Shown: positions 8,235 to 18,069, counted from the stretch's first letter. The stretch: 64,000 nt of DNA from Streptomyces antimycoticus (GCF_005405925.1 NZ_BJHV01000001.1:7874001-7938000); one strand, 5' to 3'. Numbers and translations are program-made. Notes: generated from the sequence alone by a model not told the origin.

Positions 8235-9017
8235 ATGGCCCAACCGTCGGCCCCGCCCCTGCTGGCGCTGCGTGGCGTCTTCAAGCGCTTCGGCGCGGTC
8301 GAGGCGCTCACGGATGTCGATCTGGAGATCCACGCCGGTGAGGTCATCGCCCTGGTGGGTGACAACGGCGCGGGGAAGTCCACCCTGGTCAAGGTGATCG
8401 CGGGGGTCGAACCGGCCGACACGGGCGCCCTCGAATGGCGGGGCCGCCCCGTCCACATCGGCCGCCCGCACGACGCCCAGCATCTGGGGATCGCCACCGT
8501 CTACCAGGACCTCTCGCTCTGCGACAACCTCGATGTCGTCGGCAATCTCTTCCTCGGCCGTGAGATCAGCCGGATCGGCGTCCTGAACGAGGTGGAGATG
8601 GAGCGCCGTACCCGCGATCTGCTGGCCACCCTCGCCATCCGCATCCCCGATGTGCGCAGGCCCGTCGCCTCCCTCTCCGGAGGCCAGCGGCAGACCGTCG
8701 CCATCTCCCGGGCGCTGCTCGGCGAGCCGCGCCTGGTCATGCTGGACGAGCCCACCGCCGCCCTCGGCATCGAGCAGACCGCCCAGGTCCTCGATCTGGT
8801 GGAACGGCTGCGTGAACGCGGGCTCGGGGTGCTGCTGGTCAGCCACAACCTGGGCGATGTCAAGGCCGTCGCGGACTGGGTCGCGGTGCTGCGCCTGGGC
8901 CGCAACAACGGGTTCTTCGACGTCACCACCACCTCCCAGGAGCAGATCGTCTCCTCCATCACCGGCGCGTCCGACAACGCGGTGACGCGGCGTGTGACAC
9001 GGGAGGGGGAGTTGTGA
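8235..9017 (+). CDS. Sugar ABC transporter ATP-binding protein (single ATPase domain)
   Basis: 260 residues with GGGAGGAG-type ribosome site just upstream. Walker A is GDNGAGKST (residue 42), the signature is LSGGQ (near 148) and Walker B is LVMLDEPTAAL (near 168). It has one nucleotide-binding domain, unlike the duplicated RbsA/XylG ATPases; this half-size form also occurs in XylG-like systems of actinomycetes. It energises import of the sugar delivered by the preceding lipoprotein through the following permease, whose GTG start overlaps its stop by 4 bp. Confidence 0.92.
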   Translation: MAQPSAPPLLALRGVFKRFGAVEALTDVDLEIHAGEVIALVGDNGAGKSTLVKVIAGVEPADTGALEWRGRPVHIGRPHDAQHLGIATVYQDLSLCDNLDVVGNLFLGREISRIGVLNEVEMERRTRDLLATLAIRIPDVRRPVASLSGGQRQTVAISRALLGEPRLVMLDEPTAALGIEQTAQVLDLVERLRERGLGVLLVSHNLGDVKAVADWVAVLRLGRNNGFFDVTTTSQEQIVSSITGASDNAVTRRVTREGEL

Positions 9018-10234
9018 GCGTGCCCGGCGGGATCGGCGGACCCAGCGCGCACGGTGCCGAACGCTTCGCCGACGCGTTCGGGCGCAAACTGGGCGGTGGA
9101 GCGCTCGGCTCCGTGCCGGTCGTGCTCGGACTGCTCGCGATCTGGCTGATCTTCCAGATCCTCAACCCGCACTTCCTCTCCCCGCGCAATCTCTCCAACC
9201 TCAGCGTGGACATCGTCGGTACCGGCATGATCGCGGTCGGCGTGATCTTCGTCCTGCTGATCGGCGAGATCGATCTGGCGGTGGGCTCGGTGAGCGGCCT
9301 GGCCTCCGCCCTGTTCGCCGTGTTGAACGTCAACTACGGCATGCCCGAGCCACCCGCCATCGTCCTGGCCGCGCTCTGCGGTACGGCGGTCGGCTTCGTC
9401 CACGGCTTCTTCACCACCGTGGTCGGCGTCCCCGCCTTCGTGGTCACCCTCGCCGGACTGCTGGGGTGGTATGGCCTGATGCTGGCCATCATGGGCGCCT
9501 ACGGCACCATCAACCTCGACGATCAGGGTCTGGTCGCCAAGCTGACCAACTTCTACTTCTCCGATGTCGCCGCCGCCTACGCCCTGGCGGCGCTCGGCAC
9601 GGCCGGATACTTCCTGACCGCCTGGCGGGACGGCACCCGCCGCCGCGCCGCCGGAGTGCCCTCCCGCTCCCCGGTCGAGATCGCCCTGCGCACGGGGCTG
9701 CTCGCGGTGATCGCCTTCGCCACCGCGTATGTGCTCAACCAGTTCCAGGGCCTGCCGCTCGCCCTCCTGGTCTTCCTGGTCATCCTCGTCATCCTCGACT
9801 ACGTCCTGCGCCGTACGACCTATGGGCGGATGATCTTCGCGCTGGGCGGCGGGGTCGAGGCGGCCCGCCGCGCCGGGGTCAATGTGGTCTGGGTGCGGAC
9901 CTCGGCGTTCATGATGTCGAGCACGATGGCCGCCATCGGCGGCCTGTTCCTGGCCTCCCGGATCAACTCGGTCAGCCAGACATCGGTCTCCACCGACCTG
10001 CTGATGAACGCCATCGCCGCGGCCGTCATCGGCGGCACCAGCCTCTTCGGCGGCCGCGGCAGCACCTGGTCCGCCCTGCTGGGCGTGCTGGTCATCCAGT
10101 CGATCGCCTCGGGCGTGGCACTCATGGACATCCAGACCGCCGTGCAATTCATGATCACCGGCGGGGTGCTGCTGCTCGCCGTCGTCGTCGACTCCCTGTC
10201 CCGCCGCGCACAACGGGCACACGGCCGGGCCTGA
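9014..10234 (+). CDS. Sugar ABC transporter permease (XylH/RbsC-like)
   Basis: 406 residues with about ten hydrophobic segments. The conserved FVLLIGEIDLAVGSVSGLASALFAV segment and the GG-TSLFGGRGS motif near the C-terminus are typical of BPD_transp_2 permeases for xylose and ribose. It is the last gene of the SpoIIE-sensor/ABC operon; a hairpin starts 4 bp after its stop. The operon carries no ROK or LacI regulator and no isomerase or kinase, so the sugar identity is open. Confidence 0.92.
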   Translation: MSVPGGIGGPSAHGAERFADAFGRKLGGGALGSVPVVLGLLAIWLIFQILNPHFLSPRNLSNLSVDIVGTGMIAVGVIFVLLIGEIDLAVGSVSGLASALFAVLNVNYGMPEPPAIVLAALCGTAVGFVHGFFTTVVGVPAFVVTLAGLLGWYGLMLAIMGAYGTINLDDQGLVAKLTNFYFSDVAAAYALAALGTAGYFLTAWRDGTRRRAAGVPSRSPVEIALRTGLLAVIAFATAYVLNQFQGLPLALLVFLVILVILDYVLRRTTYGRMIFALGGGVEAARRAGVNVVWVRTSAFMMSSTMAAIGGLFLASRINSVSQTSVSTDLLMNAIAAAVIGGTSLFGGRGSTWSALLGVLVIQSIASGVALMDIQTAVQFMITGGVLLLAVVVDSLSRRAQRAHGRA

Positions 10235-10237
10235 TAT

Positions 10238-10267
10238 CCGGACGTCCCATTCCCATCAAGCGTCCGG
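10238..10267 (+). terminator. Probable intrinsic terminator hairpin after ABC operon
   Basis: CCGGACG at 10238-10244 is complementary to CGTCCGG at 10261-10267, a 7-bp GC-rich stem with a 16-base loop, starting 4 bp after the permease stop. No T-run follows, which is common in Streptomyces. Confidence 0.5.
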
Positions 10268-10748
10268 CGGGCCATTCGCACCAAGCGCTCGTGTCGCTTC
10301 TCAAGCCCTCGCGAAGCTCAGGAAGTCGGCCCAGGCGGTAGCGGGTATGGGTCGGGGTACCGGGTCGGGGGCCGCGCTGCCGACTGCCGGGCAGGTGGGA
10401 GCGGGCGCGAGTGGCGGCATCTGGGCTCGCGGGCCGGGAGCGTTCCGGACCGCGGGTCCAACGGCACACTCGGTCCGGGCGTCCCCCGGGTACCCCTCCA
10501 GAACTTGCTTGATCTGGCGCAACCAATGCGTCAAGCAATCTCAAAAGGGCACCCCACCCCCCGGCTGTCCGGCGTCGACCCGAGCCCCGATGGACAGAAG
10601 CCGTCACCGGGCCCCACCTCCCACCGGCCCGGCGGCCGGCGACGCGGCCCGCGCCCCCCACCTGCCGCCCCCAAGCTCACATGCGCCGAAGGCGCGGAAC
10701 GGCGCGGCAGGCAACCGACGACCCAACCCAACCCGGCCCCACGCCTGC
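10268..10748. other. Gene-poor interval with one inverted repeat
   Basis: About 480 bp without a convincing gene. It contains an 8-bp inverted repeat TTGCTTGA (10505-10512) and TCAAGCAA (10531-10538) with an 18-base spacer. A 77-codon minus-strand frame (10301-10534) starts inside this repeat and is Pro/Ala-rich with no recognisable domain. The right part lies downstream of the ATPase gene that ends at 10749 and may hold its terminator. Confidence 0.5.
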
Positions 10749-11462
10749 TCAATCCAAGACATGTCGCAGATAGCTCCGCGGATCGGCGAGATAGCGGCGC
10801 CAGTGGTCGACCAGGGCCAGCTCGCTCCAGGCCACCCGCCGCATCCCGTGCTCGCCGACCTCGACGATGTCCGCACCGGGCAGTGCGGTCAGCAGCGGCG
10901 AATGTGTCGCGCAGATGACCTGGGCGCCGTTCTTCACCAACTCATTGAGGTGGCCGATGAGCTCCAGGCAGGAGGCGAAGGAGAGCGCCGCCTCCGGCTC
11001 GTCCATGACGTACAGCCCGGGGTGGAGGAACTTATCCCGGAACGCGGCGAGAAACCCCTCGCCGTGGCTGACCGCATGCGGGGCGAAACCCTCCCGGTCC
11101 AGCGCGTCCAACGCGGTCTCGGCCCGCAGGAAGAACCCCTTGCGCGCCGCCCAACTCCCCAGCATCCGCCGCCCGCGCGGCGCCGCGTCGAAGCGGATCC
11201 GCTCGCCGAGCGCCGACTTGGGGCGGTGGCTGGCGTATTGCCAGTCGTGCGAGCCGCCGTACGGGTCCAGCCCGAACCCCTCCGCGAGCGCCTCCACCAG
11301 CGTCGACTTGCCCGACCCGTTCTCCCCGACGAGAAACGTCACCGGCGCGGTGAAGCGCAGCCCGTCCGCCAGCAGCCCGCGTACACAGGGCACGGACCAG
11401 GGCCACCTCTCCTCCTCGCGTGAGTCCGCGTCGAGGTGTGCGTACGCACGTTCGATAATCAT
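10749..11462 (-). CDS. AAA family ATPase (SMC/ABC-like, ATP-binding)
   Basis: 237 residues. Walker A is FLVGENGSGKSTLVEALA (about 43-60), and Walker B is GLYVMDEPEAALS (about 148-160). The H-loop region is VICATHSPLLTALPGADIVEVGE. This compact architecture matches the predicted ATPases of the AAA_21/AAA_15 kind, sometimes linked to DNA repair or toxin systems, but here there is no nuclease partner beside it. The function is unknown beyond ATP hydrolysis. Confidence 0.85.
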   Translation of the reverse strand: MIIERAYAHLDADSREEERWPWSVPCVRGLLADGLRFTAPVTFLVGENGSGKSTLVEALAEGFGLDPYGGSHDWQYASHRPKSALGERIRFDAAPRGRRMLGSWAARKGFFLRAETALDALDREGFAPHAVSHGEGFLAAFRDKFLHPGLYVMDEPEAALSFASCLELIGHLNELVKNGAQVICATHSPLLTALPGADIVEVGEHGMRRVAWSELALVDHWRRYLADPRSYLRHVLD

Positions 11463-11724
11463 CGGCCGAGTCTCTCACGGGACCGTGAGGGCAAGGCCGG
11501 GCTCGAGCGCGTTTCCAGCGGCTCGCCCTATGGTGATGAGAGGCGGGGCCCGAGTGGGTTGGGCCGCCCGGCTGGGTGAAGGGGAGAGCGTTGATGTCGC
11601 GGAGCTTTCAGGCCCGAAGCGTCCGCGGAAACGGTGACAAGCTGCCCGGTCAGCCTTACCCCGGTCCGCATCCGCCGCCGACTCCCGACGGTGGGCCCGG
11701 GGTGCCGAACCCGCCCAAGGTCGC

Positions 11725-12902
11725 ATGACGTTCGAGGGGGCCCGGCCCGACCGGGCCGCGTTGGGGCGGGTGCTTCTCGACGCGGGGGTGATGGGGGAGG
11801 ACTGGGCGCCGACCTTCGCCGCTGTCGACCGGGCCGGGTTCCTGCCGGAGCTGATGTGGCCGTTCGACACGCGGACCCAGGGCGCCGTCGCCATCGACAA
11901 GGGCGAGGATCCGGACGCCTGGTACGCCGCCGCCGACAGCGATGCGCCCATCGTGACGCAGTGGGACGACGGAGAGCATGTCGGTCCCGCGCCGGGGCGG
12001 GTGCCCACCAGCTCATCCTCCATGCCCTCTGTCGTCTACGCATTGCTGCGGGACCTGGCCGTGGACGAGGGTATGGCCGTGCTCGACGTGGGCACCGGCA
12101 CGGGCGAGACCGCCGGTGCGTTGGCGCATCGCTGTGGCAGCCGTAAGGTCACCACGGTCGAGGTGGATCCCGCCGTGTCGCGTCACGCACGCCAACGGCT
12201 GGCCGCAGCGGGGTTGTGGCCGGAGGTCGTGGTCGGCGACGGGACGAAGGGCTGTGCGGGCGGCGCGCCGTATGACCGGGTCCTGGCCACCGTCGGGCTT
12301 CGGGAGATCCCCGGGGCATGGATCGAGCAGACGCGGCCCGGGGGCCTGATCGTCGCCCCCTGGGGCACGCACTACACCCATGCGGACGCCGTGGCCCGGC
12401 TGATGGTGCGTGAGGACGGGACGGCGTCGGGGCGCTTCACCGGCCCCGTCGAGTTCATGAAGCTGCGCGGCCGGCGGCTGTCGCTGCCGCCGCACCATGC
12501 CTACGTCCCGGCCGAGGGAGAGGGCGGTGCCGACACCTCGACCACCGGCATCCCCGAGGGGAGTTCATCACCCCGGCGTACTCCGCCCTCCCCTTCGTGC
12601 TGGGGCTCCGGGTACCGCATTGCGTCCAGGTGGTGGCCGCCCCGCACGATGGCGCGCGGCCCCTGTGGCTCTACGGGCTGACCGACCGTTCCTGGGCGTG
12701 TGTCGTGTTCCGCGAGGGGGAGGCGGGGGCGCGCGTTTGGCAGGCGGGGGAGCGGCGGTTGTGGGATGAGGTCGAGGCCGCGTACGGGTGGTCGGTCGGC
12801 CAGGGCAGGCCGGACCACACCCGCTTCGGCCTCACGGTCGGCCCGGGCCCCGCCGGTCAGCGGGTGTGGCTGGACGATCCGGCCGATTCCTGGTCCCCGT
12901 AG
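11725..12902 (+). CDS. PCMT-like SAM-dependent methyltransferase, frameshifted in this sequence
   Basis: The first frame (11725-12681) carries the SAM motif VLDVGTGTGETAGALAHR and downstream VTTVEVDP and VVVGDGTKG, as in protein-L-isoaspartate O-methyltransferase-like enzymes. At the GGGG run 12558-12561 the sensible reading moves to another frame, giving GEFITPAYSALPF and LGLRVPHCVQVVAAP and ending GQRVWLDDPADSWSP at 12902. One missing G restores a 392-residue protein with the long C-terminal domain seen in actinomycete members, some tied to peptide modification or to the FxLD lanthipeptide type. No precursor peptide gene is visible next to it. The methyltransferase call is firm; its substrate is not known. 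Confidence 0.8.
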
Positions 12903-13066
12903 AGCGGGGCGTGAGGAGGCGCGCTCCTGGCCGGCTCATGGGCTGCCGTCAGTGGAATCGATCCGTGCTGGTAACCCGCCGTCCGCCGGGTCGCGGGGCG
13001 CTGTGCCACGCTTGAAGCCGGTTCGCGCGCATGGTGCGGGCCGGTGACGTGAAGTGAGGCCGCGGC

Positions 13067-15220
13067 GTGCAGAAGCCCCGATGGAAGACGGTGGGGGGAA
13101 CCCTGCTGCGGGTGACGGCGGTATGGGCGGTGTCCACGCTCACGATGCTGGCGCTCGCCGGGATCCTCCCCGACTTTCGACTGAAGTCCGATGGCGGTGA
13201 CAGCGCGACGCGGATCGCGATCACGGCGGCCATCGGCGCCGGAGCCTTCGGCGTGCTCAGCGCGCTGGTGTGGCCGCTGCTCGTACGGGCGTTGCTGCTG
13301 ATGCCCGCGCTGGTGCTGGGGCTGCTGGTGTTCGTGCTCAACGGCTCGATGCTGCTGATCGCGATCAGCCTGATCCCGGACGGGCGCGGCGCCGTCGAGC
13401 CGGAGACCGCCGTCGTGGTCGCCGCCGTGATGTCCGCCGCGTCCTCGGCGACGAGCACCTTTCTGACCGTGCGGGACGACGGGGCCTACCGGCGGCGGCT
13501 GGCCCGGCTGGCCGGGCGGCGCAGGCGGCGGCTCGGTGAGGACGGCGGGAGCGAAGCGCCCCCGGGGACGGTGTTTCTGCAGCTCGACGGGGTGGGGCAC
13601 GCCGTGCTGCGGGAGGCGCTGCGGGAGCGCGACAACCGGCCCGCGGTGATGCCCACCGTCGCGCGCCTGATCCGGAGCACCCATAAGGTCACGCCCTGGC
13701 GCACCGACTGGTCCAGCCAGACCGGCGCCAGCCAACTCGGCATCCTGCACGGCTCCAACGAGGATGTGCCCGCCTTCCGCTGGTACGAGAAGAAGAGCGG
13801 GGAGGTGATGGTGAGCAACCGGCCGACCAGCGCGGCGGTACTCCAGCGCCGCGCGGCCGCCCGGGCCAGACACGACGGACTCCTCACGGTGGACGGGGCG
13901 AGCCGGGGCAACCTCTTCACCGGCGGAGCCGATCAGCTGGCCCTGGTCCTCTCGGTCGCGGCGCGGCGCGGTCCGCACAACCGCTCCCGCTCCGGATACT
14001 TCGCCTACTTCGCCGACCCCGCCAACGCGACCCGCACCGCCGTGTCGTTCCTGGCGGAGGTCGTCCGGGAGATCTGCCAGTCCACGCGCGCCAAGCTGCG
14101 CCGCGAGACGCCCCGGGTCAAGCGGGGCGGGCTGTATCCGTTCATCCGCGCGTTCGCCACGGTCGTGGAGCGGGACGTCGTGGTGACGGCGGTGATGGGG
14201 GACATCCTCTCGGGTCGTACCGCGATCTACGCCGATCTGGTCGCGTACGACGAGGTGGCCCACCACTCGGGGCCGCGCAGCCGGGACGCCCGGCAGGTGC
14301 TCGCCCGGCTCGACCGCTCCATCGCGCTCATCGCCAAGGTCGCCGACCGCGCCCCGCGCGACTACCGGATCGTGCTGCTGTCCGACCACGGGCAGAGCCC
14401 CGGCGAGACCTTCGCGGGGGCGTACGGGCTGACGCTCGAGGACCTGGTGCGGGTCGGCTGCGGTCTGCCCGTATCGCGGCGGGCCGGGCGGACCCCGAGC
14501 GGCGCGGAGGCGCGCGAGGCGGGGCGGGCGGCGCTGCACCGGCCGGAGAAGCCCGAGGTGGACGGGGACGGGCGGTGCGCCGGGGTCGGCGGGGCCGGCG
14601 ACACAGCCGCTGTCGCGGGCGGCGGCGCCCCCGCGTCCGATCCGATCGTGCTCGCGTCCGGAAATCTGGGCCTGGTCTCCTTCCCCGATGTGCCGGGGCG
14701 GATGAGCCGCGAGCAGATCGACGCCCGCCATCCCGCGCTGCTGCGCACGCTCGCCGACCACCCCGGGGTGGGCTTCCTGCTCGTACGGTCCGAGGCGCAT
14801 GGCGCGGTGGTGCTGGGCGCCGAGGGTGCCGAGCACCGTCTGGACACCGGGGAGGTCTTCGGGGCGAGCCCGCTCACGGTCTTCGGCCCCGGCGCCGAGG
14901 CCGCCGTACGGCGCACCGCGCACTTCCGGAACACCCCCGACATCATGGTCAACTCCGCCTACGACCCGGCGCGCGGCACGGTGCACGCCTTCGAGGAGCA
15001 GATCGGCTCGCACGGCGGGCTCGGCGGGGAGCAGGGGCATCCCTTTCTGCTGTGGCCGGCCGAGCTGACCCCGCCGGTGGCGGCGGGGGAGGAACTGGTC
15101 GGGGCGGAGCGGGTGCACCGGGTGCTGCGGCGCTGGCTGGACGAGGCGGACGGGCCCCAGGTGCCGGAGAAGGAGACAGCGGCCACGGGGGAGACGTATG
15201 CGCCGGGGCGGAGGCGTTGA
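13067..15220 (+). CDS. Holin-like membrane domain fused to alkaline-phosphatase-superfamily phosphodiesterase
   Basis: 717 residues. The first about 130 residues hold four hydrophobic segments (AVWAVSTLTMLALAGILP; AAIGAGAFGVLSALVWPLL; ALLLMPALVLGLLVFVLNG; AVVVAAVMSAASSATSTF), resembling the phage holin family 4 membrane module. The C-terminal part is an alkaline phosphatase/sulfatase-fold domain: FLQLDGVGHAVLREAL (metal site), WSSQTGASQLGILHG (nucleophile region), DEVAHHSGP, and IVLLSDHGQSPGETF. It probably faces the outside and cleaves phosphodiesters or phosphate esters at the membrane. It is not part of a prophage. An Ala/Gly-rich insert occurs near residues 485-530. Confidence 0.82.
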   Translation: MQKPRWKTVGGTLLRVTAVWAVSTLTMLALAGILPDFRLKSDGGDSATRIAITAAIGAGAFGVLSALVWPLLVRALLLMPALVLGLLVFVLNGSMLLIAISLIPDGRGAVEPETAVVVAAVMSAASSATSTFLTVRDDGAYRRRLARLAGRRRRRLGEDGGSEAPPGTVFLQLDGVGHAVLREALRERDNRPAVMPTVARLIRSTHKVTPWRTDWSSQTGASQLGILHGSNEDVPAFRWYEKKSGEVMVSNRPTSAAVLQRRAAARARHDGLLTVDGASRGNLFTGGADQLALVLSVAARRGPHNRSRSGYFAYFADPANATRTAVSFLAEVVREICQSTRAKLRRETPRVKRGGLYPFIRAFATVVERDVVVTAVMGDILSGRTAIYADLVAYDEVAHHSGPRSRDARQVLARLDRSIALIAKVADRAPRDYRIVLLSDHGQSPGETFAGAYGLTLEDLVRVGCGLPVSRRAGRTPSGAEAREAGRAALHRPEKPEVDGDGRCAGVGGAGDTAAVAGGGAPASDPIVLASGNLGLVSFPDVPGRMSREQIDARHPALLRTLADHPGVGFLLVRSEAHGAVVLGAEGAEHRLDTGEVFGASPLTVFGPGAEAAVRRTAHFRNTPDIMVNSAYDPARGTVHAFEEQIGSHGGLGGEQGHPFLLWPAELTPPVAAGEELVGAERVHRVLRRWLDEADGPQVPEKETAATGETYAPGRRR

Positions 15221-15445
15221 CGGGAGCGGGTCCGGCGGTAGAGGAGGCCTCGGCCGCGCAGGGTCCGACGGAGGTGGAGGTACCGGTCGACACCGGGCTG
15301 CCGAGGGCGTCCGACGTGGCGCGCACAGTGCAGGATTCCCGGTGGGACGGCACCCCCGCCGCACCATTTACCGTGGTCAGGTCGGTTGTGCCGAACAAAA
15401 CCCGGTGATTTGGGTGCACCCTACACGTTCGGTGACCATAGTCAT

Positions 15446-16849
15446 ATGCACGACCAGCCCCACTCCCGCCGCTTCGGCCTGCCCACGGCGACCGCACTCG
15501 TCATGGGAAACATCATCGGCGGCGGCATCTTTCTGCTGCCCGCCTCCGTCGCCCCGTTCGGCACCCTCAGTCTCCTCTCCTTCGTCGTCCTGACGCTGGG
15601 CGCCATCGCGCTCGCGCTGGTCTTCGGGCGGCTCGCGGAGCGCGACCCCCGCACCGGCGGGCCGTATGTGCACGCCCGCGCGGCCTTCGGCGACTTCGCC
15701 GGCTTCCTGTCGGCCTGGTCGTACTGGACGATGACCTGGGTGAGCAATGCGGCGCTCGCGGTGGCGGCGGTCGGCTATGTGCATGTGCTGGTCCCCGGCC
15801 ATGACACGAAGGGCATGAACCTGGCCGTGGCGCTGCTGGCGCTCTGGCTCCCCGCGCTCGCCAACCTCGCGGGGACGCGCTGGGTGGGCGCGGTGCAGCT
15901 GGTCTCCACCGTGCTGAAGTTCATCCCGCTGCTCTTCGTCGCCATCGTCGGCCTCTTCTTCTTCGACCCGCACAACCTCGGCTCGTTCAACGAGAGCGGC
16001 GGCAGCGCGCTCGGCGGTGTGTCGGCGGCGGCCGCGATCCTGCTCTACAGCTACGTGGGCGTGGAGTCGGCCTCGATGAGCGCGGGCGAGGTCCGGGACC
16101 CGGAGCGCAATGTGGGGCGGGCGAGCGTGCTGGGCACGGTCGGCGCGGCCGTGGTCTATCTGCTCGGCACGGTGTCGGTCTTCGGCACCGTCGCCCACAA
16201 GGACCTGGTCGGCTCCACCGCCCCCTTCTCGGACGCGGTCGACGCGATGTTCGGCGGGGGCTGGGGCCCCACGCTGATCGCACTGGCCGCCGTGGTGTCC
16301 ATCGTCGGCGCGCTCAACGGCTGGACCCTGATGAGCGCGCAGGCCCCGTACGCGGCCGCGCGGGACGGGCTCTTCCCGACCGCGTTCGCCACCAGGCGGC
16401 GCGGGGTGCCGACCTTCGGCGTCATCGTCGGCGTGCTCCTGGCGTCCCTGCTCACCGTGGTCAACTACACCTCGGGTTCGAGCGGGCTCTTCGAGATCCT
16501 CGTGCTGATCACCACCTTCTCGGCGACGGTCCCGTATCTGCTGGCGGCGGGCGCGCAGCTGTACTTCCTGCTGTCCGGGCGCCGCGAGGAGGTGCGGACC
16601 GGGCGCTTCGTCCGGGACCTGGTGCTGGCGCTCGCGGGCTTCGGCTTCTCGTTCTGGCTGGTCGCGGGCGCCGGATACGCGGCGGTGTACCAGGGTGTGC
16701 TGTTCCTGTTCGCCGGTGTGCTGGTGTACGTGTGGATGGCGGCGCGGCGTACGAGCCGGGCGGAGGGCGCGGAGGCCGTCGACGTCGCGGCGGCAGGTCC
16801 GGAGGCCGCGGCGGCCGGTCCGGCGGTCACGGCCGACGGCATCGCCTGA
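15446..16849 (+). CDS. APC family amino acid permease
   Basis: 467 residues from ATG 15446. About twelve hydrophobic segments are visible. The N-terminal consensus MGNIIGGGIFLLPASVAPFG is the substrate-binding unwound helix of the APC superfamily, and EVRDPERNVGRAS after helix 6 is typical of arginine/ornithine or cationic amino acid antiporters. The C-terminal tail is Ala/Gly-rich. It is a single gene between the phosphatase fusion and the second SpoIIE gene. The substrate is uncertain. Confidence 0.88.
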   Translation: MHDQPHSRRFGLPTATALVMGNIIGGGIFLLPASVAPFGTLSLLSFVVLTLGAIALALVFGRLAERDPRTGGPYVHARAAFGDFAGFLSAWSYWTMTWVSNAALAVAAVGYVHVLVPGHDTKGMNLAVALLALWLPALANLAGTRWVGAVQLVSTVLKFIPLLFVAIVGLFFFDPHNLGSFNESGGSALGGVSAAAAILLYSYVGVESASMSAGEVRDPERNVGRASVLGTVGAAVVYLLGTVSVFGTVAHKDLVGSTAPFSDAVDAMFGGGWGPTLIALAAVVSIVGALNGWTLMSAQAPYAAARDGLFPTAFATRRRGVPTFGVIVGVLLASLLTVVNYTSGSSGLFEILVLITTFSATVPYLLAAGAQLYFLLSGRREEVRTGRFVRDLVLALAGFGFSFWLVAGAGYAAVYQGVLFLFAGVLVYVWMAARRTSRAEGAEAVDVAAAGPEAAAAGPAVTADGIA

Positions 16850-16914
16850 GCGCACCCGCGATCGTCTCGCGGTCCGGGTCAGCGTTACGTGCGTATCGGG
16901 TGTAAGCAAGAGAT

Positions 16915-18021
16915 ATGCGCGTTCCGCCCGACCTCACCCGCATCGGTGGGGAAACGCGGTCGAGCCGGGCGCTGTTCGGCATCCCGCTCGTCATCATCCT
17001 GGCGGTCACGGTGGTCGACCTCCACGCGCCGCCCACCGTCCACCTCGGCCCCTTTCTGATCGCGGCCCCCGCGATCACCGCGTCCTTCGCGGGCGCGGGC
17101 GGAACCGCCGTGATCGGGGCCCTCGCCGTGGCGGCTCAGGTCGTCATCGGTGTGTTCCACGGCGGTCTGACGACCCCCAATCACCAGGCGCAGATCCTCG
17201 TCCTGATCGTGATCTCGGGGCTGGTGACGAGCTTCCGCTATGCCACCGACCGGCACCGTCGCAAGCTGAGCCAGGTGCGCACGGTGGCCGTGGCGGCGCA
17301 GGAGGTGCTGTTGCGGCCGCTGCCCGAACAGGTCGGGAAGCTGAGGATCGCCTCCCTCTATCTCGCGGCCGACGAGGAGGCGCAGATCGGCGGTGATCTG
17401 TACGCGGCCGTCCGCACCGAGGGGGCGACCCGGCTGGTGATCGGGGACGTACGGGGGAAAGGGATGGCCGCGATCGGCGACGCGTCCTTGCTGATCGGGG
17501 CCTTCCGGGGGTCCGCGTACCGCAACCTCTCGCTGCCGGGCATCGTCGACCACATGGACAGCGCCATGTGCTGGAACTGGCACTACACCGGCGGTACCGA
17601 GCGGAACTTCCCGGAGTCCTTTGTGACCGCCGTGGTGCTGGACGTCTATGACGACGGCCCGGTGGCCGGGATGGTGAACTGCGGGCACCCTCCGCCACTG
17701 CTGCTGCACCGGGGCGAGGTCGCGATGCTGGAGGTGCGCGACCCCGCGGTGCCGCTGGGCCTGGAGGTGCTGGCGGAGCGGGACTACCCGGTCGAGATGT
17801 TCCGCTTCGAGTACGGCGATGTGCTGGTGCTGCACACCGACGGGGTCGTCGAGGCCCGTGACGACAGCGGGGCCTTCTATCCGCTCCCGGAACGGCTCGC
17901 GGCCTGGAAGGGCGGCGGCCCACAGGCGCTGGTGGACTATCTCCACGCCGATCTGTTCCGGCATACCGACGGGGTCGTCAACGACGACGCGGCCATCGTG
18001 GTGATCGCCCGCTGCGCCTGA
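16915..18021 (+). CDS. Membrane-anchored SpoIIE-type PP2C phosphatase
   Basis: 368 residues. Three to four hydrophobic segments occupy residues 20-105 (ALFGIPLVIILAVTVVDL, FLIAAPAITASFAGAGG, ILVLIVISGLVTSF). A PP2C SpoIIE domain follows (about 125-368) with IGGDLYAAV (near 158), VIGDVRGKGMAAI (near 176), VNCGHPPPLLL and VLHTDGVVEARDD. No kinase domain is attached. It is a membrane sensor phosphatase for an unidentified anti-anti-sigma factor and is the second SpoIIE protein in this window. Confidence 0.92.
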   Translation: MRVPPDLTRIGGETRSSRALFGIPLVIILAVTVVDLHAPPTVHLGPFLIAAPAITASFAGAGGTAVIGALAVAAQVVIGVFHGGLTTPNHQAQILVLIVISGLVTSFRYATDRHRRKLSQVRTVAVAAQEVLLRPLPEQVGKLRIASLYLAADEEAQIGGDLYAAVRTEGATRLVIGDVRGKGMAAIGDASLLIGAFRGSAYRNLSLPGIVDHMDSAMCWNWHYTGGTERNFPESFVTAVVLDVYDDGPVAGMVNCGHPPPLLLHRGEVAMLEVRDPAVPLGLEVLAERDYPVEMFRFEYGDVLVLHTDGVVEARDDSGAFYPLPERLAAWKGGGPQALVDYLHADLFRHTDGVVNDDAAIVVIARCA

Positions 18022-18069
18022 GCCACCGCCCTCCTCGCCCTCGCTCTCGCTCTTGCTCTTGCCCTCCCC

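Noticed and set aside
10301..10534. Possible 77-codon minus-strand gene in the gap after the ABC operon
   Set aside because: Pro/Ala-rich, no clear ribosome site or domain, and its start lies inside an inverted repeat. Weak resemblance of the end (ATAWADFLSFAR) to DUF397 is not enough.
13067..13450. Holin domain taken as sign of a prophage
   Set aside because: It is fused to a phosphodiesterase and no integrase, capsid, tail or lysin gene is nearby.
12857..15367. Long minus-strand open frame of 836 codons opposite the holin/phosphatase gene
   Set aside because: Very high GC leaves antisense frames open; the product is Arg/Pro/Gly/His-rich without domains, while the plus strand encodes a clear enzyme.
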